From Antedon mediterranea (taxonomy: Eukaryota; Echinodermata; Crinoidea; Comatulida; Antedonidae), in contig NC_092671.1 of assembly GCF_964355755.1 (NCBI RefSeq), positions 10,861,001 to 10,925,000 on the forward strand: 64,000 bases of DNA, given 5' to 3'. The first letter of the stretch is position 1. Each line of letters starts with the position of its first letter. A program made the position numbers and the translations under genes. Below, piece after piece: positions 1-13,045 of the stretch. The notes under the pieces were generated by a model that made no database searches, was not told where the DNA came from, and was given only the letters and a program-made list of their open reading frames with translations.

Positions 1-2679
1 TTGAATGGATTAAAGAAGGTAAACTGCGTGACATCTGCAATTCCACATCGAATAACTTAGTTAACGTTTTACAAGAATTGGATTTGGTTTCTTTCAAAGA
101 TAGGCCTACAGATAAACTCTGTTTGGTACCTTCATTGCTGCCAACATGTCAAAGTTGTTCGATTAGACGCCAGACGAACGAGGACGCTGTGTTCTATGTT
201 GACTTTCCCATGTTTCATGGAGCAGTCTTTTATCTGATTGTACTTTATATTTTAGAAAAATATAACAACATACAAGTGCATCATGTTTGCAAGACCACTG
301 CAGATCTCCGAATCGCAAATGAACTTGAGCTTTTATTGGGTATGATTCAAGTCACAGAAACGCACAGTGTAATCTGTATTTCAATACGGACATTATCAAA
401 TAGTCACCATTATATGAACATGTTGCATAATATACTAACTCTTGTCAACACAACATGCGAACAGAAGTTTAGAAATTTGAAATATAGTTTTGGTTTGAAG
501 TGTCCTGAGGCTAAGTCACAAGACCCAAGTAAAGCTGGTTTTCATATCTTAACGTTGGCATCACGTGATACAAAGTTACCGGACGATTTGAATGCAACCA
601 TTAGTGTTGATTGTTGTAACAAGACGCACGTATGGTCTGCGAACGACAACAAGGTAAATAAGTTTAATGATACAGAAGTAATTTAATTGTATTATTGTTG
701 GCCTTTATAAGGGGTAAAACGTTCATAATCGCTTCATGCAATAATAATAGTAGGCATACAGCAATTATTATTAACAATCAGATACATGTTGGTAATTCGG
801 ATACGGTATGCCACCGATTAAGTTAAAAATATACATAATTAATATGCACAAACTTTTTTTCAATATAACCCTTTATTGCGGAAATACATTGTACAAACAC
901 AATGAAACAAAAAATGATATAAATATTATCCTAAACTTAATTTTGTATGCACTTGACAAAAAAGGTGCGCGAACGCACGTACCACCTAAACCAGACACAG
1001 TATCATGATACACAAGAACTGACGTGTTCTGAGTAAACTAGTAATAGTATCTCCTGTTGTGGTCTAATTGTTGTTTTACTCGCCCTGTGAATGATACATT
1101 GGATGTTCGAATCCCGGCAGAGATATTTTTTTATCATAACAAATCTCAGTGATAGTCTTTTAATTGTTCATTAACTAGATACAGTACCTCGAATGGCGCA
1201 CACAAATTAATAACGTGTATCATTTCCGTTGATATTGTTGTTGAACTCCTCGATAACAATCAAGTGGTTTTACAAGAATACTAAAATAATTCCCAGGCCA
1301 GTGGATCTTCACTGAGATTATGTAGACCTACATCTTTCCAGGGAAAAGCGAGTGTTCTGTTCTTGCAAGTAACAACAGCGAGGTTGTTACTTGCAATCAA
1401 TTTTGATTGGTTTCACTGTCAATTGGAAATGGCTGAGCGACGCGCACGCTCGAGATACTTGCGTACTGTAGTCGTGCTTATTTGAATACAATTGGTAGAG
1501 TGTTAACACTTAATACAGGTACATATAATATCAATATATAACCATTCATGGTCTCAGCAATGATGTTACATTAATTCAACCAACAAAATCCTATAAAACA
1601 AAACCACTCCATCCGCAGCGCCAGACTGATATAAAAAATGCCTGGACAGAAAATCTGAAATGCATTTACCATCATATAATGATATGATGATATAATATCA
1701 GTATCACTATTAATTCAGAAATCATAACAAAGGTACATTACTAGGCTTTAGAGAGTATAGAAGTCTAGGAAATACCACAATGCGTGCACTAAACCTAGAA
1801 ATGATTTTTAAAAATTAAATCGTCAAAATCCCAAAAAGTCTTCTTTCACCCCTTTTAAAAGAAATATCTCAGGTTAAATTAATACCGATAAGTCCAATTA
1901 GAAGTCATAATCATATATTTAAATATAGCAATCAGCAATATAGCCTAGAGAAAAAAGAAACATGCATTGTAAGCGTGCATCCACAATGAGGTATTTTTCG
2001 TTAGATATTATTAATATTTGAAATGTTTTTATTATGTCAAAGGTCGCAACTGCTTTGAACGCTAGAATACTGGTTTTTAAAGATTGGCCACAAGAAGTGG
2101 TGAACGTGGTGTGTAAAGAATTGGATAAAAGTACTTTCAGGAGCTGGAAAGAATTGGCTGGTATGTTGTTTAAATTAAATCTTTCAAATGGTAGATTCTC
2201 ACTTTTTTTGTCTATTCACATTTTTCACTTGTTTTTATTCAAATTGTTATATTAATTTTCTCTATGAATTATTATTTTAAAATGTTTATTTCTTTAGTTA
2301 GTTCAACTAATTATAAATTAAAGGAAAGTCTTCTAAAAGTTTGTTTTTGCCGATGCTCTGAGAAATTAAAAAAGACAAATATATATTTAATTTTGTTATT
2401 TGCTTTTACTAGTTTTAGTTAGTTGGTACCGTACATTATGAAGAAATACTCGACGTGGTTTCTGTTTTATTTTAAATAGGAGTACTCCACTTTACCGTGG
2501 ATATGGTTGAAACTATTGAACAAAAAGATAACAAAACATCGCAAGTGCTACAAAGTTGGAACATGATGTCGCCGACTCCTCCCACATTAGAAGATCTTAT
2601 TAATGCGTTGAGAAAGGATCCATTGGAAAGAAGAGATATCATTAGAGAAATTGAACAATGTTTAAAGCAAGTCGAATAA
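1..2679 (+). CDS. ROCO-like protein with C-terminal Death domain, 3' part
   Basis: Three exons: 3-653 (open to the window edge), 2043-2160 and 2480-2679, stop at 2677-2679. Phases agree (phase 0 at the first intron, phase 1 at the second), giving 322 residues in the window. Exon 1 resembles the end of a COR region as in ROCO proteins: CLVPSLLP near residue 40, then VFYVDFPMFHGAVFYLIVLYI and an alternating hydrophobic stretch. Exons 2 and 3 encode a Death domain from about residue 230 (DWPQEVVNVVCKELDKSTF, then SWKELA, W near residue 277, and the closing helix LERRDIIREIEQCL). The COR-Death order is known from DAPK1 and from large invertebrate ROCO families acting in apoptosis or innate signalling. 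The N-terminal part (GTPase, repeats) lies outside the window. A polyadenylation signal AATAAA is at 2760. The Death call is strong; the COR call is moderate. Confidence 0.75.
1035..1130 (+). other. tRNA-like pol III box pair (SINE or tRNA relic)
   Basis: Inside intron 1 of the Death-domain gene. An A-box-like TGGTCTAATTG near 1061 and a perfect B-box-like GTTCGAATCC near 1108 are followed by a T run. The D-loop GG and a good acceptor stem are missing, so this is more likely a tRNA-derived SINE head or dead tRNA than a working gene. Confidence 0.25.
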
Positions 2680-5600
2680 AGACAATGAAATTACAAATAC
2701 AGTATTATATAACTTAGTGTAAATGTCAACATTTATACGATAATAATTTGTTGTTCTTCAATAAAAAGAACAAAAACATCGTATGAGAAGAACAGGCGCA
2801 CACATACAAAAACTTGTATATTCGTTTTAAATTAATAAAGGTACTATATAAATGTTATATATCACATTATTTATATTCATGGAAATTAAAGATTAAATTA
2901 AATATGCCGAGTTTTAAGTTTTCAAGCCATCACGCAGTCTCCTGAACACCCTCTTCGTCCATTTCTTCCTCCTGTTCGTACTATGTCTATGGTCCTTCGC
3001 CATAATCGACACTCTTCTCATCTTCCCTTTAAAGGACGTACTACTCGTTTTATCACTCTACTCTACCTCACTCACTGTCACTCGATCAATCTTATCATCT
3101 TAACGTGTCTTCCTCTTCTGTGCTTGACATTAAAACTGCCCTTAATATGTAACCTATAATTTATTACACTTTTATTAATTAACTATAACAATAACAATAA
3201 TTACAATAATTAAAAATAATAACTACTACAGTAGTAATGACTAACATTTATGTGTTTAAATTTTAAATGTAAATATGTATAATTATGTTTGTTTGATGTA
3301 GTATGTTTAAGCGGATATTAGCCCTTGATGGCATTTGCAAGAATAAAGAAATTAAATTGTTTTTTATTTATCATATTCTCTTAAAACTCAACTAATTTAA
3401 TTATATAACTGTTACGCTATTTGTATTTACAGTAGGCCTATGTATTATAGGCCCATACATACAAATCCTTATCGAAAGATTTGCGATATAATATAATCTT
3501 TGCTGATCCAGGTTGTGGCGAATTTGTCTGTGTTAAAGTTTGTTGAATTACATTGAAAGTTCATTAACCATAACAATATTTAAAAAAAAAAAAAAGCAGT
3601 AGAGAGGACATAAGGAAGTGGTTACGAGATTATTAGTTATAAGTTTACTGTTTAAAATAAGTACACTAGAAAAGGTACGGTGTGGCAATAAAAGAACGAA
3701 AGCCAAAAGTTGCTACCATATACCATCCTTATAATGATTCTACGAATCTGATGGCAGACATAAGATAAGATGGTTTACGTAAACGTGTTTATGTTACAAA
3801 TTACTAATGTCGAATTAAACAATTCATCACGGATATACTGTAGCTATAACAGTTTAACGATGGTATTTTTGTGTAGGGCTACACTATTAGTTTGATAATA
3901 ATGAGGGGAAGCAAAAGATTAGCCCACTGATCAACAAGCAAAGTTACCTAAAGTGTATCTATCAACTATAGTCTGACACCTCTATTTATTAAGGAGAAAT
4001 ACTTCTATGAAACGGCCGAGGGACTATATTATATTTTACAACACATTGGCCAATCCCTATTCAGGAACACCCTTTTAAGGGGAAATGTTGTTGTCATCTT
4101 ATTCTGCAGTACATATATGTTCCATAAACATCACTCTTTTCAGTATTTACCTGGCTTGGTAGAATGACATTGAATACTTTCATTAATTCGAATTTCTTAG
4201 ATTTAGAGAGATCTTTCCTTGGAATAAAGTACACTCAAACCTACACATCCAAGGTTTAAGAATAATTCTACAGTTGATCTGTATCATTGTTTGATACCTA
4301 CGGTAGCTTAAACGAAGGCCTTTATCAGGATATGTATTAAAAACGTAATCTCCGTACCTGGTATATTAATAAGACTGGCGCATTTTCATCTTGCATACAA
4401 ATTAGTAATGTTTTAATAATAAACATAAATCTATCCACGACGCAACGAACGAAATAGGAGAATTAGGCCTCTTTAAGTGGCATTAACTGTGTTTTAATGT
4501 TTTAATTAACATTAAAAACATAATAATAAGTTTTGCCTATTTCATAATCATAAAGGACTTAAATGCAGAAATAATCATGAATCTATAAAAGTTGCACAAT
4601 TCATGCCTACAATACAAACACCTTACTATAAACTGCCTTAGACAAACCATGTCAAGCGAGTTCACCAATGACAAGCGACAGTTTGAATAAATCATCGCTT
4701 GTAATTGGTCAACTCCCTTACGTTGCGTTGCGTAGTTGTGTTGCGTCTCTAGCGGGAACCACGCATTGCAAGGCTAATAAAAACGTAAACATGTAAAACG
4801 TAAATTGGAACATTTACACACAGAAAGTGCACATTTTCACTTTCTATATATAGGCTACTCAACAAAATAGACCGTTTAAAAGTTGATATAACAATTGTGT
4901 TTACAAAAATCGGTGGTGTTGATGGTTAACCTTGGGTCGTTTCCTTTATTGGTGTGAATGTATTGAAGTTACTTTTTATCACACGTAAACATCTAAGTTA
5001 TAATATTTTTAGCTTACCTGGGATATTGTCTTTAACCAGCTGATGTTTTTGCTGTCTAATTCTGTTTTGACATTATGAAACTCTTTTACAAAACTCCTAT
5101 TTTTGTAAGGCCTATTGTTTATACAAAAGTGAATAACATTCTTTTCCGACTTCATTGGTTTAATTAAAAAACAAAAAAACATGATATAAGAAGTCATAAT
5201 AGAGATATTGATCAACAATGGCTATTTCTCTTTAACAACATTAATGAGTGCGATATCTTTTGGAATCTGATGGAACGTTTTTTAATACAATTATATAAAA
5301 TAAATGTAAAAACATTATAAAATAATAATTAGCAATATTGGTAATAAAACAACCTCTTGCTGGGAATTACTAAATATTCGAATGCGGTTGTAATAGTTAA
5401 TTTAGGCTACATAAGCATCATTATTTGAAATATTAGGCCAATGTGAATATTAGAAAAGTAAAACATCTTGGCCTCTGGAAGAAATGCTTGCCAAGCCATG
5501 TGTATTCTAAAATAATACAATAAATAAATAAAAAATGTTGGTTGCCCATGAAATGCTGTTTACAAAACTCGGGACGCCTGACATGATGCGATCATAAAAA

Positions 5601-6219
5601 TACCCCGGAAAAAACAATATTTTTTGCAAACTGTTTTATTAGGCATAATGCAATTTGATTATAGGACAGAAATGGTTGATATGTACATAAGCTTTAAAAC
5701 GCCATTAAAAAAATATGGACACTATACGCCAGGCACCTAATAAGACAATAATAAAGCTAACGATGGCTGCAATGTAGCGGAATGACAAAAGCACGAAAGA
5801 AACAAAAGCTTCCCAGGTACGTATAATGACCCCAATCTTAAATCAAAGCATCTTCATGTGGTATTGCAATTTAAATATAATGCCCCCTACTTAAATTATT
5901 AGTGCAGATTTTGTATATTTACCAACATGTATAATCAATCGACAAGATGCAACTTGTAGTCATTTAAGAAAGGAGATCATTGTTTTGAAAGTTTGGTCCA
6001 TGACCGCACTTATATTGCGTGATAAACTCTTACAAGACCTTGCCTATGCAGACGGATACTGTATACATGATCAACAACACGACACACCTTTGACAACGTA
6101 TTTCCTCTAATCTCACTTCTTTAATATAAAATTTACATACGCCAATAAATCCGGCCACACGCAACAAGACAGTCTACCAGTGAATACCAAAACATTGATT
6201 TGGAATAGTAAAGCTAACG
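2680..6219. other. Intergenic: UTR, LINE tail fragment, inverted-repeat relic
   Basis: The first 150 bases are 3' UTR of the Death-domain gene. About 2925-3160 has a different composition (pyrimidine-rich on +). Its frame reading HSSHLPFKGRTTRFITLL resembles the end of a non-LTR reverse transcriptase, followed at 3310-3365 by a tail with AATAAAGAAATTAAA; this is probably a LINE 3' end (weak). 4640-4775 holds part of the short inverted-repeat element seen complete at 11833-12138. I see no convincing gene in the rest. Confidence 0.4.
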
Positions 6220-9200
6220 ATGACGCAATTACAGAGATTTGTGATGTTGGTAGCGATTCTTATTGGAACTTTAATAAATGTTTCTAAAGCAAACAGGCCT
6301 ACGTAAGTATCTCAAATATCTTCAATATTTTGTTTTTATTTTGTTTATTTAATTTACACATAACTCTTTAAATTAAACTAGGAATAATTCACGTAACATA
6401 CCGTCTTGAGTTACAGGGTAATAAGCCCTTCTACTAAAATTATTAAATGTATAATTTATGTTTTTGGTTCGTTTTATCAAGAAAATATCATGAATTTTGT
6501 AAAAAAAAAAATCTTTCATTTTAAATGTTTTTCATAATTCAAATGTATTTGGCGACGAGTGTTTTGTAAAACATTATTGCAAAAATAAAACAAATAACAA
6601 AATAAATTAATATGCGTTTTGTATTCATTACCTTGTTTTCAAGGATCTTGTTTTTCAAAATTATCAAATATATTTACCTTATTTTTTTTTTTAGATTACG
6701 AATTCTATTTCATAGATAAAACGAACTGGCGGATAAATAACTTTTTTTTTCTTTTCTTAATTATTTTGACTTATTTTGATATTTTGATAAATGGCAGCCT
6801 TAATATATTTTTACATTTGTCACTCTAAATGGAATGTTTAGATTTCTTCTTTATCATACACAGTAAAAGTCGATTATGCAACATATTGTGTTGTAGTGAA
6901 GTCTTGGACTTAAACGCTACTTGTGATAAGGTTTGCAACGAATGCAAGAAAAACCATTCAGGTAGTTCTCTTTTTTTCTCTTTTGTGGCGTAAACACCAC
7001 TTTTATTAACATTAATATCATATCATCGTTCATGTCATCGCATCAAATCCTATACTATTTATCCCATTTTTGTTAATTTCTAATGTCATTACAATTTGTT
7101 AAACTTCACCAGTAACATTCTTAAATCTTGTGAATTCAATTTGTATTCCGAATTACCTTTTCAGATAGTTATCTTAATATTTATTTTCCCTTTTTTTAAA
7201 TCGCGTGAGTAACCGACTTTTGTTGAAGGGCAGGTGCAAGAAAAAGTATATTGAACTGAATTTTAAACCCGCTTTGTTTACTAAAAGAGAATTCTGAATG
7301 TTGAAGGGCACAAAAGAATAACAGACTACTACATGTACTAATACCTTTTGTTACAATAATGTGTCTAATATTATTATGATATACACAAACTAGTCTAACT
7401 TCAGAACTCACGAGTGCTACAGTTTGAAAATGTTGACTTTTTCTTTCTCTTTTTGGTGAAAAAAAGTATTGCCATAGAAGAGTCAGATTTCAAACTCTCT
7501 TATTGTGGGATTTTTCCTCTTAAACGTTGGAGACTAATTGTACTACCACATTTTTGAAAAAATGTTGCTTGTTTCTCAGCAGATTGTTTCCGTTAATATT
7601 GTTCTAAATAAAAGAATATTAATTTTAGAATAATTTACTATTCATCTCCTAATAACTTACTGTAACTAAACTTGTATTTGCTTTATCAAAACAAGTATCA
7701 CTTATTCATTTTCAGATATATTGGATATTCCTACTTTCGATGTTGATTAACTATACGTTTCAAATATTGCCTAATACAATGATTGTTTTTATCTTGTAGT
7801 GGGTGGCGTATGTGAGCTGAGAACTTCAAAGAATACACAGCGAGGCTGCAACAAACACTTTACCTGTGATGTCACTTGCAGGAATGAATGTAGCGTGAGA
7901 AGAGAAGGTATATCGGAAACCCTTATTTCTAATCTACTTACCTTATGTGTTTCTGAACCTGAACAGGTTACACCATAGAGGTATATCTATTTTATGCCGC
8001 CATGATTAATTATATTGTATCGCTAAACTGTAATAATTATTCTCCCTCAATCAGTCAATCAATCAATCAATCAACCAGACTTGTTTTGCTTTTTTAAATT
8101 TCTTTTGTAAGTTTATAGTATAGAAAAATATACGATAATTAAAAAAGAGGTTTATATGAAAAGTGAATTTATAAAATTTAAAAATATTATAGGCCTACCA
8201 CTGATGAAATTAATCAAATTGTAATGATAAAAAACATTAGAAAATAACAAGAATTTGATAATAATGAAAATAATATGAATATGTTATTGTGATGATAACT
8301 ATGATGATATTAATGTAAATAAAAGTGGTGTGTACGCAACAAAAGAGAAAAATATATATATATCGCCGGTATAACATAATAGTAATGTTCAGAGTTTTCA
8401 GACGTTTTCTTACCTCATGGTAAAATAACTCCTTGAGCTCAAGTCTTTAATTCAACTTCACACTGATACAGTAACATTTGTTACGTTTGATATTTATTTA
8501 TTATATAATTATTTATTTTTAATAGACGACGAATCTAGAGAAAGTGATTTCGGCAGTGGGGACCACCACACTACGCAGATCACTCCCGCTGTTAACCCAC
8601 GTACTTCCAGTAATCCTCTACACACTGACGAATCGCAGAATCTTGAAAATGATTATTTTGATAATGCAGCCACGTATGATGATGATGATGATGATGATGA
8701 CAGTTCGCCGCCAGTTCATTATGAATCCACTTGGGGCCTTACAGAATTGCATATTATTCTTATTATCGTAGCAGTGTCCCTCTTTCTCATGATTGTGTTT
8801 GTGTTTGTTTTCTTGATGATAAATGAGAGGAGGCCGCCACCAGTAAAGTAAGTAAACTTTTACATAACTATGTATTAATATAAACAGACCATTCAAGATG
8901 AACAAGTTATTACCCATAGAAAACTAATCTGAATCTGAACTTACACACGGCTCCAATGCAACTATTGTCGTATAATGTTTAGTACAATTAGCGCAGCTTT
9001 TGGTTCTTGGAACAATGGAACATGTTGTTTTAAATATAAGAAACCGTATCAAGATATACTAGGAATTCAGTAGTATATCAGTGTTTGGTAAAAGTGTATA
9101 TGAATGGTATGTACGTAGTATAAATAATTATATAATGATATGCAATTTGTTTTTTTTAAATAGCAACAGCAGAGGGCAGTATCCACCGTCAGTATTCTAC

Positions 9201-9682
9201 ACTGGTAAAATGGCCACAATAAGCCAAGGTTGGTTATTTTTAGTTTAAACATTCCTTTAAAAATTCAATTTGAATGTAGAAATTGATAATTATTTAAAAA
9301 TAAATATTTACACTGAATGTATGGTTAAGGTATCACCACCACAACCACTGCACCAGAGAACCATTAGTGACAGAACAGACGTACTCCAAATTGAAAACAT
9401 AGATACGATCATTTTCATTTCATTTATTTCGTCTCACATAACAAACAATAGAGAGAGACAGAATTCCCAAAAGCGAACTAAATCAAACTATCAAGTGGGT
9501 CTGCACGCATGTCTAATGCGAACTTTAAATGTCGGTTACATTGTAATATTTGTATTTTATTCAACCGGGATTACAATTCAAAATGTAAGAGTTCAATTTT
9601 GGAAACTGCATTAATTAATTTATTTTTTCTCATTGCAGGATTCAATCAGCCATCGACGGATTTCTCAAATGCATGGCGTTAG
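6220..9682 (+). CDS. Gene A: small type I membrane protein, two Cys-rich modules, acidic stalk
   Basis: Six exons: 6220-6302, 6864-6961, 7800-7907, 8526-8847, 9164-9228, 9639-9682. They total 720 nt, 239 residues, all junction phases matching. Residues 1-24 are a signal peptide (hydrophobic MLVAILIGTLI, cleavage expected after SKA). Exon 2 encodes a six-cysteine module (C-x3-CC-x9-C-x3-C-x2-C), whose CxxxCxxC end is typical of ShKT domains. Exon 3 encodes a second module (C-x11-C-x5-C-x3-C-x3-C). The stalk is Ser/Thr/Asp-rich and has eight Asp in a row (148-155), encoded by a GAT run. A membrane segment spans about 172-195, followed by ERR. The 44-residue tail has no YxxL/I motif. No enzymatic domain is visible; the role is unknown, probably a cell-surface receptor or ligand. 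First of four co-oriented genes of this type; D is the closest in layout. AATAAA at 10000 and 10270. Confidence 0.8.
8041..8077. repeat. CAAT/TCAA microsatellite
   Basis: A short run of about five TCAA units in an intron of gene A. Confidence 0.7.
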
Positions 9683-10749
9683 TTAGTTCAACGACGGCGG
9701 GTTAAATAGAAAATATCTAAATAATTTGATTCAGCTGACACTATACCAACGATATAGTTACTTATAAAATTCGTTAAGAATTATATAATAGTAATTCAAA
9801 AAGTATCTATTGTAACAATTCGATACGTTACATGGTGTGTGACGATATGATGTGTGACGATGTGTGACAAGGTGTGATAATTTGGTGTGTGAATATATGA
9901 TGTGTGATGGTGACAATAACTAACGGTAGACATTTTATAATGATTGCAATACAACCAGTGTGTTATTTTGTTTTCTCTATTTTTAAACTTTTTACTAAAA
10001 ATAAAAACCTGTATTATATTTTTGGGACTATTAGTGAGACTCGAACGATTTTGTGAATGATTTCACACAATCAAATTGTCTAAATAATTAACTTATTTTA
10101 ATGTAAAAAAACAACATTTTTCTTCATGTAATTGCTAAATTGTAAATATGAAAAACATTCAATGTTATGTGACGTTGTACATAGTTTATACTTAGTGGCG
10201 AGATTGTACATTTTTGATACAGTAAATATAAGACATAGTTCATAAACATTTTTCGAGAGTACTGCCAGTAATAAATTAAGTAAATACGATGTTATGAGGA
10301 CTACTTTCTTTTAATTTGTTATATCTGTTTCTATAACACTTTTTATTCAAATAGAAATAATATTATCGCATAATAATTGAATTTAAAAAAGTTCCTTATG
10401 TTGGTCATTTTCTGACAAAATCCTACAACAGGGGTTTTTTCCTCGGAAAAGGGGCCAAATTTCAAAAACATAACACGGAAATGATAAGTGCATAATATAA
10501 GCTCAAGAAGGAAATAGCAGGTAGACGATATACGGTAATCATGCATCTAGTGAACAAAGACTCTTTGTGAAATCGATAATAATACTTACATTGATTTATT
10601 GAATGAGTTCATTCAGTATACAGTATACCTAGCGTGTAATTACATACTGGGAAGACCAACTAGTTGTTATAGTCCCCATTATTGGGTGGTGCATAGAAAC
10701 GTTATATAGAAATAAATCAGTAAAATGAGATTCTCAATCAACAATATAG

Positions 10750-11545
10750 GCCTACGGTAGAACCCTACTTTGGAACACCTCAGGGGAAACCTCTATTGAG
10801 ATTCTCTCGTGGACGAACGAGGGGAATCGGGTTTTAACTTACGACAAAACCCTATTCACGTGACACCTCTATTAAGGAGATTCTCTCGTGGACGAACGAG
10901 GGGAATCGTGTTTTAACTTACGACAAAACCCTATTCACGTGACACCTCTATTAAGGAGATTCTCTCGTGGACGAACGAGGGGAATCGTGTTTTAACTTAC
11001 GACAAAACCCTATTCACGTGACACCTCTATTAAGGAGATTCTCTCGTGGACGAACGAGGGGAATCGTGTTTTAACTTACGACAAAACCCTATTCACGTGA
11101 CACCTCTATTAAGGAGATTCTCTCGTGGACGAACGAGGGGAATCGTGTTTTAACTTACGACAAAACCCTATTCACGTGACACCTCTATTAAGGAGATTCT
11201 CTCGTGGACGAACGAGGGGAATCGTGTTTTAACTTACGACAAAACCCTATTCACGTGACACCTCTATTAAGGAGATTCTCTCGTGGACGAACGAGGGGAA
11301 TCGTGTTTTAACTTACGACAAAACCCTATTCACGTGACACCTCTATTAAGGAGATTCTCTCGTGGACGAACGAGGGGAATCGTGTTTTAACTTACGACAA
11401 AACCCTATTCACGTGACACCTCTATTAAGGAGATTCTCTCGTGGACGAACGAGGGGAATCGTGTTTTAACTTACGACAAAACCCTATTCACGTGACATCC
11501 CTATTAAGGGACAGCTTCTTAATAGGGGTTCTACTGTAGATCCGT
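10750..11545. repeat. 79-bp satellite, about nine copies, inside terminal inverted repeats
   Basis: The core ATTCTCTCGTGGACGAACGA recurs at 10801, 10880, 10959, 11038, 11117, 11196, 11275, 11354 and 11433, exactly 79 bp apart and nearly identical. Each unit has the short palindrome CTCGT...ACGAG. The array is bounded by GTAGAACCCTA at the left and the inverted TAGGGGTTCTAC at the right (about 11522-11535). This makes it look like an array grown inside a short DNA transposon. Related ends occur near 17575, 21700 and 62150. Confidence 0.8.
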
Positions 11546-11832
11546 TCAAGGAGGGGGTAGTGAATATGTTTAAACTGTACATAATTGGAAAGAAGTGTGC
11601 AATACAAACTTGACAAAACATTAAATCACACCCCGCGAACCGATTGATAATACAGTAGGAATACGAAATTAAATCATTCTGAACTTAATGATATTATTAT
11701 AGTCTATTAAGGGATATGAAAGAGACTGTCACCTGCGCTACTCTACCGCCTTCCAGTTTCTCGAAATGTACGATTGAAATAATGTACATATCTAAAATAC
11801 ATATCTGAAATCATCCAGAATAAGCTTGTAGT

Positions 11833-12138
11833 AAAGCTTGGTTCCCACTAGGACGCAACGCAAGAACGTAAGTGCAACGCAAGCGAGTTGTCCAATCACA
11901 ACGCGATGGATCATCGAACTGTCGTTTGCGATTGGTCATTTCGCTTGCGTTGCGTCTACGTCCTTGCGTTGCGTCATAATGGGAACTAAAGCTTGGTTCC
12001 CATTAGGACGCAACGCAACGACGTAGATGCAACGCAATCGAGTTGACCAATGACAAGCGACAGTTTGAATAATTCATCTCTTGTGATTGGTCAAATTCCT
12101 TGCGTTGCGTTACGTCGTCGCTAGTGGGAACCACGCTT
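11833..12138. mobile_element. Two tandem MITEs (GCTTGGTTCCCA family)
   Basis: Two adjacent elements of about 155 bp, 11833-11990 and 11987-12138. Each begins AAAGCTTGGTTCCCAYTAGG, continues with CGCAACGCAA, and ends in the inverse (TTGCGTTGCGT...GGGAACC). They are too short for a transposase, so non-autonomous. Related copies lie at 4640-4775 and 23895-24115. The family is not identified. Confidence 0.65.
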
Positions 12139-13045
12139 AAGCTTAAAGCATAAACTGGGGTTAAGCTTAGAAAACACATTCTAACAGAAGGTACATTATA
12201 ACAACAACAATACCCAAGTCTTTAGACATCGATTTATGGTGTCTTTAAATGGAATGCATTGAAGTCCTGAAGCTTAAAGGGTGCAAAAGTACTGATCGTT
12301 ACTGTACCATGAAAGTTGAACCCTAAACAACAATACACATTTGATTGCGTCATTGAAAATCAGTTTGTGTTTTCTAAATGGTTGCATTGAAGCATACACA
12401 AGAAAGGGTAAAAGCAAACACGGATATACATGTTCATCGATTCACAAGAATTCGTATTAAAAAATAGATACTGCTAAAACTTTTAAAGTTATTGCTAAAC
12501 ATTTACAGCGACGTACATGGACCGAGTGTGAAACAAAAACGCGACTTCAATCCTTCTCATTGATTTGTATATGTTGTATCTTGTGTGTAGTGGATCACGT
12601 TATTGCCCAGATGACTTGTAGGCAAGTATTTAGTTAGATCTAAATAGTTAAGTCGAATGTACAACTAAAATATATTATGAAGCAAGTAATATATAACTAG
12701 GCACTATAAACACTAATAATATTATTTATAGTATTATGTTGATTATATTACTACAACATACTTATATATGTAGGCAAGTAGTATGTTTTAGGCTAGTAGT
12801 ATAAAGTTCGAATATAATACTACAATATTTATGTATATAGGCAAGTAATATTTTTAGTTAGGCCTAATATTTCTATAAGAAAATAAAAATTACTATTAGA
12901 GTGTATTATAGTTAGGTCTAAAATATAGAATTCCTTACAATTACTACAATGCTCTACCATGAGTCTTTTCAATGATAAGCTTCTGAGTAGGCCTATAACA
13001 GCAAAAACAAAACGAAAATAACAACATTTGTGTGTTGATTTACAG

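Larger units (their letters stand above)
9683..13045. other. Intergenic between genes A and B
   Basis: Contains the 3' UTR of A (imperfect GTGTGTGA repeats at 9830-9915), the 79-bp satellite (10750-11545) and two head-to-tail inverted-repeat elements (11833-12138). The missing first exon of gene B should lie in the last kilobase. I see no complete coding gene. Confidence 0.5.

Noticed and set aside
1035-1130. Functional tRNA gene
   Set aside because: Box A and B fit, but the D-loop and acceptor stem do not fold properly; listed only as a relic.
9270-9614. 114-codon ORF in the last intron of gene A
   Set aside because: No domain features; it overlaps an intron whose flanking exons match in phase.
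10801-11511. Regular 79-bp repeats considered as a CRISPR array
   Set aside because: The units are contiguous without unique spacers, and the genome is eukaryotic.
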